Positions 8,478 through 16,349 of a DNA stretch of 47,959 nt are shown in pieces. The stretch is from Oscillospiraceae bacterium (lineage in GTDB: Bacteria > Bacillota > Clostridia > Oscillospirales > CAG-272). The notes under the pieces are model-generated. The model saw only the letters and a program-made list of their open reading frames with translations. It was not told the DNA's origin and did no database searches. The position numbers and the translations under genes are program-made. The DNA lies in the NCBI GenBank assembly GCA_015064255.1, contig SVSP01000018.1, positions 1 through 47,959 on the forward strand, written 5' to 3'. The stretch's first letter is position 1. Each line of letters starts with the position of its first letter.

Positions 8478-9332
8478 TTATTCTGCGTTTTCTGCATTTT
8501 GCGCTTTTCGGTAAACCGTCGGGGTACAGCCCTTGTATTTTCTGAAGATACGGTTGAAATACGTGACCGACGAAAATCCTACGTCAAGCGATATTTCCAT
8601 AATGCTTTTGTCGTTTGTCTTGAAGAATTTCTCCGACTTGCTTATACGAACGAAATTAAGATACTCGCAGAAGCTTGAGCCTGTTGCGCTTTTGAAAAGA
8701 CGGCAGAAATAATAGGGATTTATATTCAGAACTCCGCTTATTTCATCAAGCGATATCTCTCTGAAGTAATTCTGGTCTATGTATTCAAGCACGGGCATTA
8801 TTCTTATGATAGCCGAGCTTTCAAGAAGCTTGTTGTGGTTTTCTATAACGTGGTGTCGGCTGAGATAGCCTATGATACTGTATATCGCCGCTTTGATATA
8901 TTCCTCATATCCGTCCTCTTTTGAAAAGAACTCTTTTTGAATAATGTCAATATAACCGCAAAGCTCGGGGCAGTCGTTTATTACGTATCCCTGCCTGTCG
9001 GTGTATTCGGAAAACCTTGCAAGTACCGTACCTATCTTACTCACGGGGTCGTCAATAAAGTTATCAATTCTGAACTGAAGAAAGATCTGCTCTGTGTTGC
9101 CTTCAACAGGCGTGGTATAGTGCGGCACACGCGAATTGATGAAAAGCACCTGACCCTGCGAAAGAACGTATTCTTCCTCTCCGACGACGCATTTCAGCCT
9201 ACCCGTTGACACTTTAAGCAGTTCTATCTCATCGTGAACGTGCATTCTGCAAATATCGCCCGGGCTGAATTTCTGCCATTCTATGTGCGCAAGAGTGTTG
9301 GGCAAACTTGCTGATACTATTTCATTTTTCAT
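8478..9332 (-). CDS. AraC-family transcriptional regulator with cupin sensor domain
   Basis: A 284-residue regulator. The N-terminal half is an AraC-type cupin (HVHDEIELLKVSTGRLKC, then PHYTTPVEG). The C-terminal 100 residues carry the two helix-turn-helix motifs, with the second ending in the family signature DVGFSSVTYFNRIFRKYKG. The ATG at 9332 is preferred over the in-frame TTG 18 bases upstream because GAAAGGGG sits 8 bases ahead of it and overlaps the TTG. It heads the leftward transcript and is divergent from the Gfo/Idh dehydrogenase. Repeats in the shared promoter region are its likely binding sites. The inducer is probably a sugar (inference). Confidence 0.93.
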   Translation of the reverse strand: MKNEIVSASLPNTLAHIEWQKFSPGDICRMHVHDEIELLKVSTGRLKCVVGEEEYVLSQGQVLFINSRVPHYTTPVEGNTEQIFLQFRIDNFIDDPVSKIGTVLARFSEYTDRQGYVINDCPELCGYIDIIQKEFFSKEDGYEEYIKAAIYSIIGYLSRHHVIENHNKLLESSAIIRIMPVLEYIDQNYFREISLDEISGVLNINPYYFCRLFKSATGSSFCEYLNFVRISKSEKFFKTNDKSIMEISLDVGFSSVTYFNRIFRKYKGCTPTVYRKAQNAENAE

Positions 9333-9451
9333 CGGCTCAGCCCCTTTCAAACAGGCGTTAAAATACGGTCAATGTCAATTTCGTGCAAAAACAGGTCAAA
9401 ATTATTATAGAAGTCATTTTTCGTGTGGCTTATAATGTAAATAGTACTATA

Positions 9452-9480
9452 TTGACATTTCGGATTATATCCGATTATAG
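9452..9480 (+). promoter_or_regulatory. Promoter of the rightward Gfo/Idh gene
   Basis: TTGACA (9452-9457), a 17-base spacer, then TTATAG (9475-9480). The -10 box overlaps the -10 box of the opposite promoter (9474-9479). Start of transcription is expected near 9487, about 63 bases before the ATG at 9550. Confidence 0.65.
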
Positions 9481-9502
9481 CAGAAGATGTTATAAATGTC
9501 AA
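9474..9502 (-). promoter_or_regulatory. Perfect consensus promoter of the AraC-HAD-MFS-GDPD operon
   Basis: On the minus strand TTGACA (9497-9502), 17 bases, TATAAT (9474-9479). It faces the rightward promoter, and the two -10 elements lie on the same bases, so RNA polymerase cannot open both at once. The transcript would start near 9467, leaving a leader of about 135 bases before the regulator ATG. Confidence 0.75.
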
Positions 9503-9549
9503 TATCGTAACAAAGCTTTATTTGTATTTTAAGTAAGGAGATTTTAATT

Positions 9550-10728
9550 ATGGCAGAAAAGAAACCCGCAGGTCTTGACGCGTTCAAGGAAGACCAGAGT
9601 GTTAAAACCATCGACACAAGCAAGAAAATAAAGGTCGGTATCATCGGTACGGGATGGATCGCAGAGGCTCACGCCATTGAGTACAAGAAGATGCCCGACG
9701 TAGAACTCGTTGCTCTCGCTGACCTTATTCCCGGCAAGGCAGAAAAGTTCAAGGAAACTTGGGGTCTTGAGGGCGCAAGATGCTATCTCAGCGGTCACGA
9801 AATGCTCGAAAACGAAGAACTCGATGCTGTAAGCATCTGTACCTATAACCGTCAGCACGCTCCCTGTGCTATTGACGCTCTCGAACACGGCGTAAACGTT
9901 ATGCTCGAAAAGCCTTTCTGCGTTACAACAGAAGAAGCTGTTGACGTTATCCGTGCCGAGAAGAAGAGCGGAAAGATCCTCTCCATCGGCTTCCAGCCCA
10001 GATTCAACCCCAATATGCGACTCATCAAGCAGATCGTTCAGTCCGGTCAGCTCGGTAAGATATACTACATTCAGACAGGCGGAGGACGCCGCCGCGGTAT
10101 CCCCACACCCTTCGGTACAACCTTTATCGAAGACGCAACCGCAGGTATCGGTGCTATGGCAGACATCGGATGCTATTCTCTCGATATGGTTCTCAACGCC
10201 CTCGGTTATCCGAAGCCTCTTACGGTTTCCGGTTTCACTACCGACTATTTCGGAAAGAATCCCGAATACTGGACAGTTGAAGGCAAGCCCGCAAACTACG
10301 CTGACATCTTCGGCGTTGACGACTTTGCAGGCGGTCTTATCCGTCTTGAAGGCGGCATAATCCTCGACTTCCGTATTGCTTGGGCTATGAACCTCGATAC
10401 ATCGGGCGACACGATCATTATGGGTACAAAGGGCTCTCTCCGTATTCCTTCCACAGAATGCTGGAACGGATCTATCGGCGGACCTCTTAAGATCTATCAC
10501 GACGTTGAAAGTACAAGAATCGGCGTAGCTACCGAAATTCCTATGCAGAAATCTCTCCCCGAAGGCGAATTCTATCACAAGCTTCGTTCCTTCCTCGACG
10601 CTGTTAAGGAAGGCGGAAAAGCTCCTGTTCCTTCAAGCGAGATACTTTACAACCAGGCTATTATCGACCATATCGTTAAGTCGAGCAAGCTCGGACGCGA
10701 AGTAGAAGTTGTAATTCCCGAAATCTGA
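9550..10728 (+). CDS. Gfo/Idh/MocA-family NAD(P)-dependent oxidoreductase (first)
   Basis: A 392-residue sugar dehydrogenase. The Rossmann motif GIIGTGWIA lies at 30-38 after a 29-residue extension, and the conserved Glu-Lys-Pro is at 120-122. The second domain has MADIGCYSLDMV, where the usual DxGxHxxD has Tyr in place of His, as in some family members. The family oxidises or reduces a sugar or cyclitol carbon with a bound nicotinamide. The ATG follows AAGGAG at good spacing. A strong terminator at 10774 separates it from the next gene, so it is a monocistronic target of the divergent AraC regulator. Substrate not identifiable. Confidence 0.93.
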   Translation: MAEKKPAGLDAFKEDQSVKTIDTSKKIKVGIIGTGWIAEAHAIEYKKMPDVELVALADLIPGKAEKFKETWGLEGARCYLSGHEMLENEELDAVSICTYNRQHAPCAIDALEHGVNVMLEKPFCVTTEEAVDVIRAEKKSGKILSIGFQPRFNPNMRLIKQIVQSGQLGKIYYIQTGGGRRRGIPTPFGTTFIEDATAGIGAMADIGCYSLDMVLNALGYPKPLTVSGFTTDYFGKNPEYWTVEGKPANYADIFGVDDFAGGLIRLEGGIILDFRIAWAMNLDTSGDTIIMGTKGSLRIPSTECWNGSIGGPLKIYHDVESTRIGVATEIPMQKSLPEGEFYHKLRSFLDAVKEGGKAPVPSSEILYNQAIIDHIVKSSKLGREVEVVIPEI

Positions 10729-10773
10729 ACCTTATAGTCGGTTTTCAGAATTAACTTAATTTGCGAGACCTTT

Positions 10774-10815
10774 GCCTCGGAGCGAGTCTATTTCTCGCTC
10801 CGAGGCAATTTTTTT
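10774..10815 (+). terminator. Intrinsic terminator after the first Gfo/Idh gene
   Basis: A perfect 13-bp GC-rich stem (GCCTCGGAGCGAG pairing with CTCGCTCCGAGGC, 7-base loop) is followed by AATTTTTTT. Confidence 0.92.
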
Positions 10816-11173
10816 AACAAAGTGACGTTTGCTACTTGTTTTTTTCTCGCTAAAGTTTTATAATAAGCTTAAACGGAAGATGATAATTTATCGTTTTTTC
10901 ATACCGTTTTTGTCTTAATCAAAAAACACCTATGACAAATTTTTGATATTTTTGAACAAAACTGTTATAGCATAAGATTTTGAAAAATGCTACCATTATT
11001 TTAGAGATTTATCTTATGATAATGTGGTTATTTTTATCTGTATCTGTATATACAAAATCGCTTTTATCCGCATATCCGTCGATTTTATCCTTGATATGAA
11101 CGTGAAAAAATATATAATGAAAGCATAAACGATATATGGACACAAAACTCATTAAAGAAAGAAGGTAATCGTT
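10816..11173 (+). other. Non-coding upstream region of the isomerase operon
   Basis: A/T-rich, with no credible gene. The only clear element is the promoter at 11091-11118. Further TTGA-type hexamers near 10945-10955 lack a well-placed -10 partner. The leader from the inferred start to the coding region is about 50 bases. Confidence 0.6.
11091..11118 (+). promoter_or_regulatory. Promoter of the isomerase/dehydrogenase operon
   Basis: TTGATA (11091-11096), a 16-base spacer, TATAAT (11113-11118). It precedes the TTG-started isomerase gene by about 55 bases. None of the AATGTCAAT half sites found at 9371-9503 is evident here, so regulation may differ from the first dehydrogenase. Confidence 0.65.
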
Positions 11174-12007
11174 TTGAAAAATTACAAAATAGGCTTACAG
11201 CTTTACAGCGTACGCGACGAAATGGCCAAGGACGTTAAAGCAACTCTTCAGAAGGTCAAGGATATCGGATACGACTACGTTGAATTCGCAGGATATTTCG
11301 ATTATTCTGCAGAAGACCTCCGCGCTATGCTCGATGAAATAGGACTTACGGCAATATCCGTACACCAGAAGGTCGATCTTTACCTCGAAAAAGGTCAGGA
11401 AGCCGCAGATTATATGAAGACTCTCGGAGTAAAATTCTCGGCTGTGCCGTGGTATGAAAGATCGAAGCTCGCAGGAACACCCGATTGGGACAACACCGTA
11501 AAGGAATTCTCTCAGGTTTCGAAGCTCCTCAGCGAAAACGGTATTCAGATGTGCTACCACAACCACGATTTTGAATTCAATACACACGACGGAAAATATC
11601 TCCTCGATATCCTTTACGAAGTTTTCGGCAAGGGCGAAATAGATCCCGAGCTTGACCTCTGCTGGGTACACTACGCAGGCGTCAATCCCGCTGAGTATCT
11701 CCTCAAGTATGCCGACAGAATGGGAATTATCCACTTCAAGGATTTCACGTGCAAGGCTCTCGGCGGCGGTCCCGTTTACGCACTCGTTGACAACAGCGGC
11801 AAGCCTCAGGGCGGCAAGTCAAGAGAAGAAACAGGATTTGAATTCCGTCCCCTCGGCGAAGGTCTTCAGAACTTCCCCGAAATTCTCGAGGCTCTTGAAA
11901 AAACAAACGTTGAATATATCATAGTTGAGCAGGATCAGTCTTACGACACACCTTCGCTTGAAGCTGCCGCAAGAAGCCGCGCTTACCTTAAATCACTTGG
12001 TCTTTAA
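11174..12007 (+). CDS. Sugar phosphate isomerase/epimerase-family TIM-barrel protein (first)
   Basis: A 277-residue xylose-isomerase-like TIM barrel (AP endonuclease 2 superfamily). Characteristic strands are visible: GLQLYSVRDEM at the N-terminus, CYHNHDFEF, LDLCWVHYAG, IIHFKDF and IIVEQDQS, which together supply the Glu/Asp/His metal ligands of the family. It starts with TTG, preceded by GAAGG. It is first in a three-gene unit with another TIM barrel and a second Gfo/Idh dehydrogenase. Members act as isomerases, epimerases, dehydratases or, with Gfo/Idh partners, in cleavage of 3-keto-glycosides. The exact reaction cannot be assigned here. Confidence 0.9.
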   Translation: MKNYKIGLQLYSVRDEMAKDVKATLQKVKDIGYDYVEFAGYFDYSAEDLRAMLDEIGLTAISVHQKVDLYLEKGQEAADYMKTLGVKFSAVPWYERSKLAGTPDWDNTVKEFSQVSKLLSENGIQMCYHNHDFEFNTHDGKYLLDILYEVFGKGEIDPELDLCWVHYAGVNPAEYLLKYADRMGIIHFKDFTCKALGGGPVYALVDNSGKPQGGKSREETGFEFRPLGEGLQNFPEILEALEKTNVEYIIVEQDQSYDTPSLEAAARSRAYLKSLGL

Positions 12008-12051
12008 TTTAAAATAACATCAAAACAACCGTTTTTGAAAGGAATTAAAAT

Positions 12052-13017
12052 ATGAAACTCGGAGTAATGAATCCCGTTCTCGCTCAGTTTGATTTCGAGG
12101 ACGCTCTCAAATATCTCGCATCTCTCGACGTACATACCATCGAAATAGGTGCGGGCGGATATCCCGGAAACGCACATCTCAACGCACCTGAGCTTCTCGG
12201 CGATCCCGCAAAGCTTGAAGCTTACAAGGCCCTGCTTGCAAAATACGATATGCATATTTCGGCTATCAGCTGCCACGGAAACCCCCTCCACCCGCAGAAG
12301 GATATCGCTGAAAAGTTCGACAGCGAATTCAAAAACGCTATCCTCGTTGCAGAGGCTCTCGGCGTAGATACCGTTATCGGTTTCTCGGGATGCCCCGGTG
12401 ACTGCGAAAACTCGCTTTACCCCAACTGGGTAGTTTGCGCTTGGCCGGACGACAACCTCAAGATCGTTGAATGGCAGTGGAAGGAAAAGGTTATTCCCTA
12501 CTGGAAAAAGACCGCCGCTTTCGCAAAAGAACACAACATCACAAAGATCGCATTTGAAATGCACCCCTCGTTCGTTGTTTACAACCCCGAAACTCTTCTC
12601 CGCCTCCGCGCTGAAGTAGGCGATATCATCGGTGCAAACTTCGACCCCAGCCACCTCTTCTGGCAGGGTATCGATCCCGTTGCGGCTATCAAGGAGCTCA
12701 AAGGGGCAATACACCACTTCCACGCAAAGGATACGGTTATCGACAAGAGAAACACCGAAGTAAACGGCGTTCTCGATTACAAGTCTTACGGCGACATTCT
12801 CAACCGTTCTTGGGTGTTCTGCACGGTAGGATACGGTCACGGACAACTCGAGTGGAACCGCATAATCAGCGCACTCAAGGCTGTCGGATATGACGGTGCT
12901 ATCAGTATTGAGCACGAAGACGCTCTTATGTCACCGAAAGAAGGACTCGAAAAGGCAATCTCCTTCCTCAAGAACGTTTTGATCCTTGAGACAGCAGGAG
13001 AAATGTGGTGGGCATAA
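12052..13017 (+). CDS. Sugar phosphate isomerase/epimerase-family TIM-barrel protein (second)
   Basis: A 321-residue TIM barrel of the same superfamily as the gene before it but only distantly similar. Metal-ligand positions are clear: FEMHPSFV (Glu), NFDPSHLFWQG (Asp and His), HFHAKD (His) and ISIEHED (Glu). The insertion after SGCPGDCENS with several Trp residues is typical of the larger members found beside Gfo/Idh genes in sugar catabolic loci. GAAAGGAAT precedes the ATG, and the gene lies 44 bases after the first isomerase, so the two are co-transcribed. Substrate unknown. Confidence 0.9.
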   Translation: MKLGVMNPVLAQFDFEDALKYLASLDVHTIEIGAGGYPGNAHLNAPELLGDPAKLEAYKALLAKYDMHISAISCHGNPLHPQKDIAEKFDSEFKNAILVAEALGVDTVIGFSGCPGDCENSLYPNWVVCAWPDDNLKIVEWQWKEKVIPYWKKTAAFAKEHNITKIAFEMHPSFVVYNPETLLRLRAEVGDIIGANFDPSHLFWQGIDPVAAIKELKGAIHHFHAKDTVIDKRNTEVNGVLDYKSYGDILNRSWVFCTVGYGHGQLEWNRIISALKAVGYDGAISIEHEDALMSPKEGLEKAISFLKNVLILETAGEMWWA

Positions 13018-13094
13018 GTATTTCGTTATAACACAAAAATTATAGAAGAAGCACTTTAGTCCTGTTACCTACAAGAAAGGCACGGATAATAACT

Positions 13095-14165
13095 ATGGAA
13101 AACACAAGAATTTATAAACTCGGAATAATCGGATTCGGCGGAATGGCAGGTCACCATTTCACACAGCTTTCAAAGGGCAACACACGCGTTCGCATCAAGG
13201 GTATATATGACCTTCTTGAAGAAAGACGCGAGGCTGCACGCGAAAAGGGACTTTACGTATATTCTTCCTCCGAAGAAATATTCGCAGATCCCGAGATCGA
13301 TATCGTTCTCGTTGCCGCAACAAACGAGGTTCACAAGGAACTCTGTATCCGCGCTCTCAGAGCAGGAAAGCACGTTCTCTGTGAAAAGCCCGTAACTCTT
13401 TCTTCTGCTGACCTCGAAGATGTTATGGCAGTAGCAAAGGAAGTCGGAAAGGTATTCACGATAGATCAGAACCGCCGTGTAAACCGCGACTACGTTCTTA
13501 TGCGCCGTACTGTTGACAGCGGAGTTATCGGAAAGCCTTATATCATCGAAACAAGAGTCGAAGGCTCGCGCGGTATGCCTGAAGGATGGCGCCGTACAAA
13601 GGCTCTCGGCGGCGGTATGATGTACGACTGGGGCGTTCACCTTATCGACCAGCTCCTTTATATGACAGATGCAAAGGTAGTAAACGTATTCTGCAAGATG
13701 TATTCTATCCTTTACGATGAAGTTGACGACAACTTCCATCTCGTTATAACCTTTGAAGACGGTCTCACCGCATACGTTGAAGTTTCTACAAACAACTTCA
13801 TCCAGCACCCCCGTTGGTACGTGCTCGGAACAGAGGGTACTCTCCAGATAGACGACTGGTCATGCGAGGGCCGTGTTGTGAAATGCAAGGTTCGCGAAGA
13901 CAAATGGGGTGCAGATATATCGGTAACCAAGGCAGGTCCGTCAAAAACTATGGCAAAGCGCGACCCTGCTACCGTTGACGTTATTGAGCTTGAAGCTCCT
14001 ACCGACGTTGAAGACAATCTCGATCCTACATACTATCAGCTTGTTGATGCTATCGAAGGCAAGCCGCTTAAGATAACACCCGCACAGGCACTCCGTGTTA
14101 TGAAGGTTATGGAAGCCGCATTTGAGTCTGCCGGAACAGGAAACGCTGTTCAGACAAATATTTAA
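13095..14165 (+). CDS. Gfo/Idh/MocA-family NAD(P)-dependent oxidoreductase (second)
   Basis: A 356-residue dehydrogenase with the Rossmann motif GIIGFGGMAGHH at 10-21, Glu-Lys-Pro at 97-99, and the canonical catalytic YDWGVHLID block in the second domain (Asp, His and Asp all present, unlike the Tyr variant in the first Gfo/Idh protein). It is the last gene of the isomerase operon and is followed by a terminator shared with the convergent manA gene. Two dehydrogenases in one locus would allow oxidation of a sugar carbon by one enzyme and re-reduction by the other (inference). Confidence 0.93.
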   Translation: MENTRIYKLGIIGFGGMAGHHFTQLSKGNTRVRIKGIYDLLEERREAAREKGLYVYSSSEEIFADPEIDIVLVAATNEVHKELCIRALRAGKHVLCEKPVTLSSADLEDVMAVAKEVGKVFTIDQNRRVNRDYVLMRRTVDSGVIGKPYIIETRVEGSRGMPEGWRRTKALGGGMMYDWGVHLIDQLLYMTDAKVVNVFCKMYSILYDEVDDNFHLVITFEDGLTAYVEVSTNNFIQHPRWYVLGTEGTLQIDDWSCEGRVVKCKVREDKWGADISVTKAGPSKTMAKRDPATVDVIELEAPTDVEDNLDPTYYQLVDAIEGKPLKITPAQALRVMKVMEAAFESAGTGNAVQTNI

Positions 14166-14183
14166 GTATTATAAATACAAACA

Positions 14184-14220
14184 AAAACAGAGCCAACACG
14201 ATTAGTGTTGACTCTGTTTT
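14184..14220. terminator. Bidirectional terminator between second Gfo/Idh gene and manA
   Basis: The arms AAAACAGAGCCAACAC and GTGTTGACTCTGTTTT pair with one C-A mismatch around a 5-base loop. A runs lead on one side and T runs on the other, so it can end transcripts from both convergent genes. Confidence 0.88.
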
Positions 14221-14242
14221 ACGTTTGTCTGCAGACGGCAAA

Positions 14243-15151
14243 TTATTTTACAAGTGTCAAAAGAAATTCGAATTCTCCGTCAAGTGCTACCCTTTCACAG
14301 CCCATCGGGAAAAGCACACTGCTTCCCGCCTTCACGTCAAGCGCGCCTACTCTTCCCTTGCCCGAAATGACAAGCAAATGAATAAACTTATCCGATCTTC
14401 CTTCGATAAATTCGCAGTTTTTTGAATTTTTCTTTTCGACTCTGAAGATTTCGCAATCGGCAAGAAGGTCATCGTCTGTTTTATGCGCGCACGAATATCT
14501 GATTTTGTTAATTTCATTTTCTCCGCGAAGCTCTATAACGTCGAGCGCCTTTTTTATATGAAGCTCTCTGCCGCGGTCGTAGTCGTAAACGCGGTAGGTC
14601 ACGTTTGACGACTGCTGTATCTCGGCGATAAGTATTCCGCCACCTATCGCGTGAACGCATCCCGCGGGAATAAAGAAAACGTCACCTTTATGCACGTCAA
14701 CGTATTTAAGACACTCGCCTATTTTGTTTTCCTCGACCGCTTTTCTGAAATCATCCTTGCTCACTCCGTCACTAAGTCCGTAAACGAGCCGTGCACCCGG
14801 AAGAGCATCCACAACGTACCACATTTCGGTCTTTCCGAGATCGCCTTCGTATTTGCGCGCATATTCATCGTCCGGATGCACCTGCACGGAGAGATTTTCT
14901 TTAGCGTCAATGAACTTTATAAGCACAGGGAAATCTTCTGTCCCGTAAAGCTCTGACAGCGGCTTGCCTGCAAGAATGCCGCTTTGAACCGTGCTTACAG
15001 CATCATCTCTGACGGTAAGCTCCCAAGTTTCGGCGATACGATCCATTTTCCCGTCGCCCTTTTCAAATTCACGTGCAAGCCTTTCTCCGCCCCAAATTAT
15101 GTCCTTGCACACCGGCGAAAGCAGTACAGGCTCATTAACATTTGTTTTCAT
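14243..15151 (-). CDS. manA: Type I mannose-6-phosphate isomerase
   Basis: A 302-residue cupin enzyme that interconverts mannose 6-phosphate and fructose 6-phosphate. Zinc ligands are visible: Gln90 and His92 in VQVHPDD, Glu109 in KTEMWY, and His167 in GCVHAIGGG. The length matches the short class found in Firmicutes (Bacillus ManA/Pmi is about 315 residues). GAAAGGAAA precedes the ATG. It is convergent with the isomerase operon and lies 79 bases after the lipoprotein gene, with a terminator-like hairpin between, so it probably depends on partial read-through or an unrecognised promoter. Confidence 0.95.
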   Translation of the reverse strand: MKTNVNEPVLLSPVCKDIIWGGERLAREFEKGDGKMDRIAETWELTVRDDAVSTVQSGILAGKPLSELYGTEDFPVLIKFIDAKENLSVQVHPDDEYARKYEGDLGKTEMWYVVDALPGARLVYGLSDGVSKDDFRKAVEENKIGECLKYVDVHKGDVFFIPAGCVHAIGGGILIAEIQQSSNVTYRVYDYDRGRELHIKKALDVIELRGENEINKIRYSCAHKTDDDLLADCEIFRVEKKNSKNCEFIEGRSDKFIHLLVISGKGRVGALDVKAGSSVLFPMGCERVALDGEFEFLLTLVK

Positions 15152-15186
15152 ACAGTATTTCCTTTCGATAAACGGTCAGATAAACA

Positions 15187-15216
15187 ATAAAGTCGGGAAA
15201 AACATCCCGACTTTAT
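15187..15216 (-). terminator. Terminator-like hairpin after the LRR lipoprotein gene
   Basis: A perfect 12-bp stem (ATAAAGTCGGGA with TCCCGACTTTAT, 6-base loop). On the minus strand it is followed by TGTTTAT, a weak T tract, so termination may be partial and allow read-through into manA. Confidence 0.65.
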
Positions 15217-15230
15217 ATTTTTAAGATTTC

Positions 15231-16043
15231 TTATTTTCCGAGAAGGTCGCAGTGAGCAAATGCATCAGCAGCAACATCCTTTGCGCTTGCGGGAAGGTCT
15301 GCCTTTGTAAGAGCTGTACACCACTTGAATGCGCCTGCACCGATCGTTGTAAGAGAGGTGCCGAGGTTAACCGTCTTAAGAGCTGTACAGAAAGCAAACG
15401 CGTTTTCGCCGATAGATGTAACCTTATTTCCGAAGGTCAGTTTTTCAAGTGCTGTGCACTCTATGCAAAGACCTGCGGGAATCTCTGTAACGCTTGCGGG
15501 AACATCAAGAGCTGTGAGTGCGGGGCAGTAAGCAAATACTCTCTCGCCGAGAAGAGTGAGGGAAGCGGGAAGCTTAACGCTTGTAAGAGAAGTGCTGAAC
15601 CAGAAAGCTTCTGCAGCGATTTCGGTAACGCCTGCGGGAACTGTAACAGAAGCAAGAACATTATTCTTTTCGAACGCGCCCTTCGCGATCTTCTTAACCG
15701 GTACGCCGTCTATTGTTGCGGGAATGGTAAGATCGATAGTTTCGATAACTTCTTCGTCTTCTGCAGCTGTAGCAGCATCTCCTGCAGCTTCTTCGTCTGT
15801 ACCGAAGTCATACTTTGTTATTACGATATAGTTGTCATCGACGTAAAGGTCATATGTATAGTTTTCATATACACAGTCATATTTAACACTAACGTTAGGT
15901 TTTTCTTCATTTCCTTCTTCATCTTTGTTTTCAAGGAGATCTTCAATCTTAAGGTCGGTGTCATCATTAGGCTTGCCGGCGCCACATGATGCAAGTGCCA
16001 TAGTAACAAGTGCAAAAACAAGTATCAAAGCGATTTTTTTCAT
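15231..16043 (-). CDS. Lipoprotein with BspA-type leucine-rich repeats
   Basis: A 270-residue surface lipoprotein. The signal peptide ends in the lipobox LASC with Cys20 as the lipidated residue, followed by an acidic linker. From about residue 130 to the end there are five tandem BspA-type (LRR_5) repeats of about 23 residues of the form LxxVxxPxxVTxIxxxAFxxC. Such proteins mediate adhesion or binding at the cell surface in gut bacteria. The start has AAAGAAAGGAAC upstream and a perfect consensus promoter at 16142-16170. Confidence 0.9.
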   Translation of the reverse strand: MKKIALILVFALVTMALASCGAGKPNDDTDLKIEDLLENKDEEGNEEKPNVSVKYDCVYENYTYDLYVDDNYIVITKYDFGTDEEAAGDAATAAEDEEVIETIDLTIPATIDGVPVKKIAKGAFEKNNVLASVTVPAGVTEIAAEAFWFSTSLTSVKLPASLTLLGERVFAYCPALTALDVPASVTEIPAGLCIECTALEKLTFGNKVTSIGENAFAFCTALKTVNLGTSLTTIGAGAFKWCTALTKADLPASAKDVAADAFAHCDLLGK

Positions 16044-16141
16044 ATGAATTTAAGTTCCTTTCTTTCGCAAACAATGCCATCGGCGACGCTGTATATTTAT
16101 CAAGCATCCCGATACAAGGCTTTTCGCATATATATACACTG

Positions 16142-16170
16142 ATTATATCATTTATTATTATTTTTGTCAA
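16142..16170 (-). promoter_or_regulatory. Perfect consensus promoter of the LRR lipoprotein gene
   Basis: Minus-strand TTGACA (16165-16170), 17 A/T-rich bases, TATAAT (16142-16147). Transcription would start near 16135, giving a leader of about 90 bases. Confidence 0.82.
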
Positions 16171-16273
16171 CAACATTTTTATTATTTTTCTCGGATTTAT
16201 TTTGTTTAAAATCGTTTTGAAGTTATTTACCGTATATTAACGCAAAAATGTACACAAATTTACAAAAAATTTA

Positions 16274-16302
16274 TCTACAAGCCAACTTATATATGATATA
16301 AT
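16274..16302 (+). promoter_or_regulatory. Candidate promoter of the DUF5685-DnaJ operon
   Basis: TATAAT at 16297-16302 with TCTACA 17 bases upstream (16274-16279). The -35 is a weak match. The 306-base space between the divergent LRR lipoprotein and DUF5685 genes holds only these two promoters and A/T-rich sequence. Confidence 0.5.
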
Positions 16303-16349
16303 AGTTTACTATTATCTTTACTGAAGAAATTCAAGGGAGGATGCCGTTT

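Larger units (their letters stand above)
9371..9503. promoter_or_regulatory. Putative AraC-regulator operator with three half sites
   Basis: The 10-mer ATTGACATTT (9451-9460) is perfectly repeated in inverted orientation as AAATGTCAAT at 9494-9503. The two centres are 43 bp apart, about four helix turns. A third copy of the 9-mer AATGTCAAT lies at 9371-9379. Two of the copies contain the -35 boxes of the divergent promoters. Spaced half sites suit an AraC-type dimer, but the sites overlap -35 elements, so part of the repetition could be promoter consensus. Confidence 0.5.
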
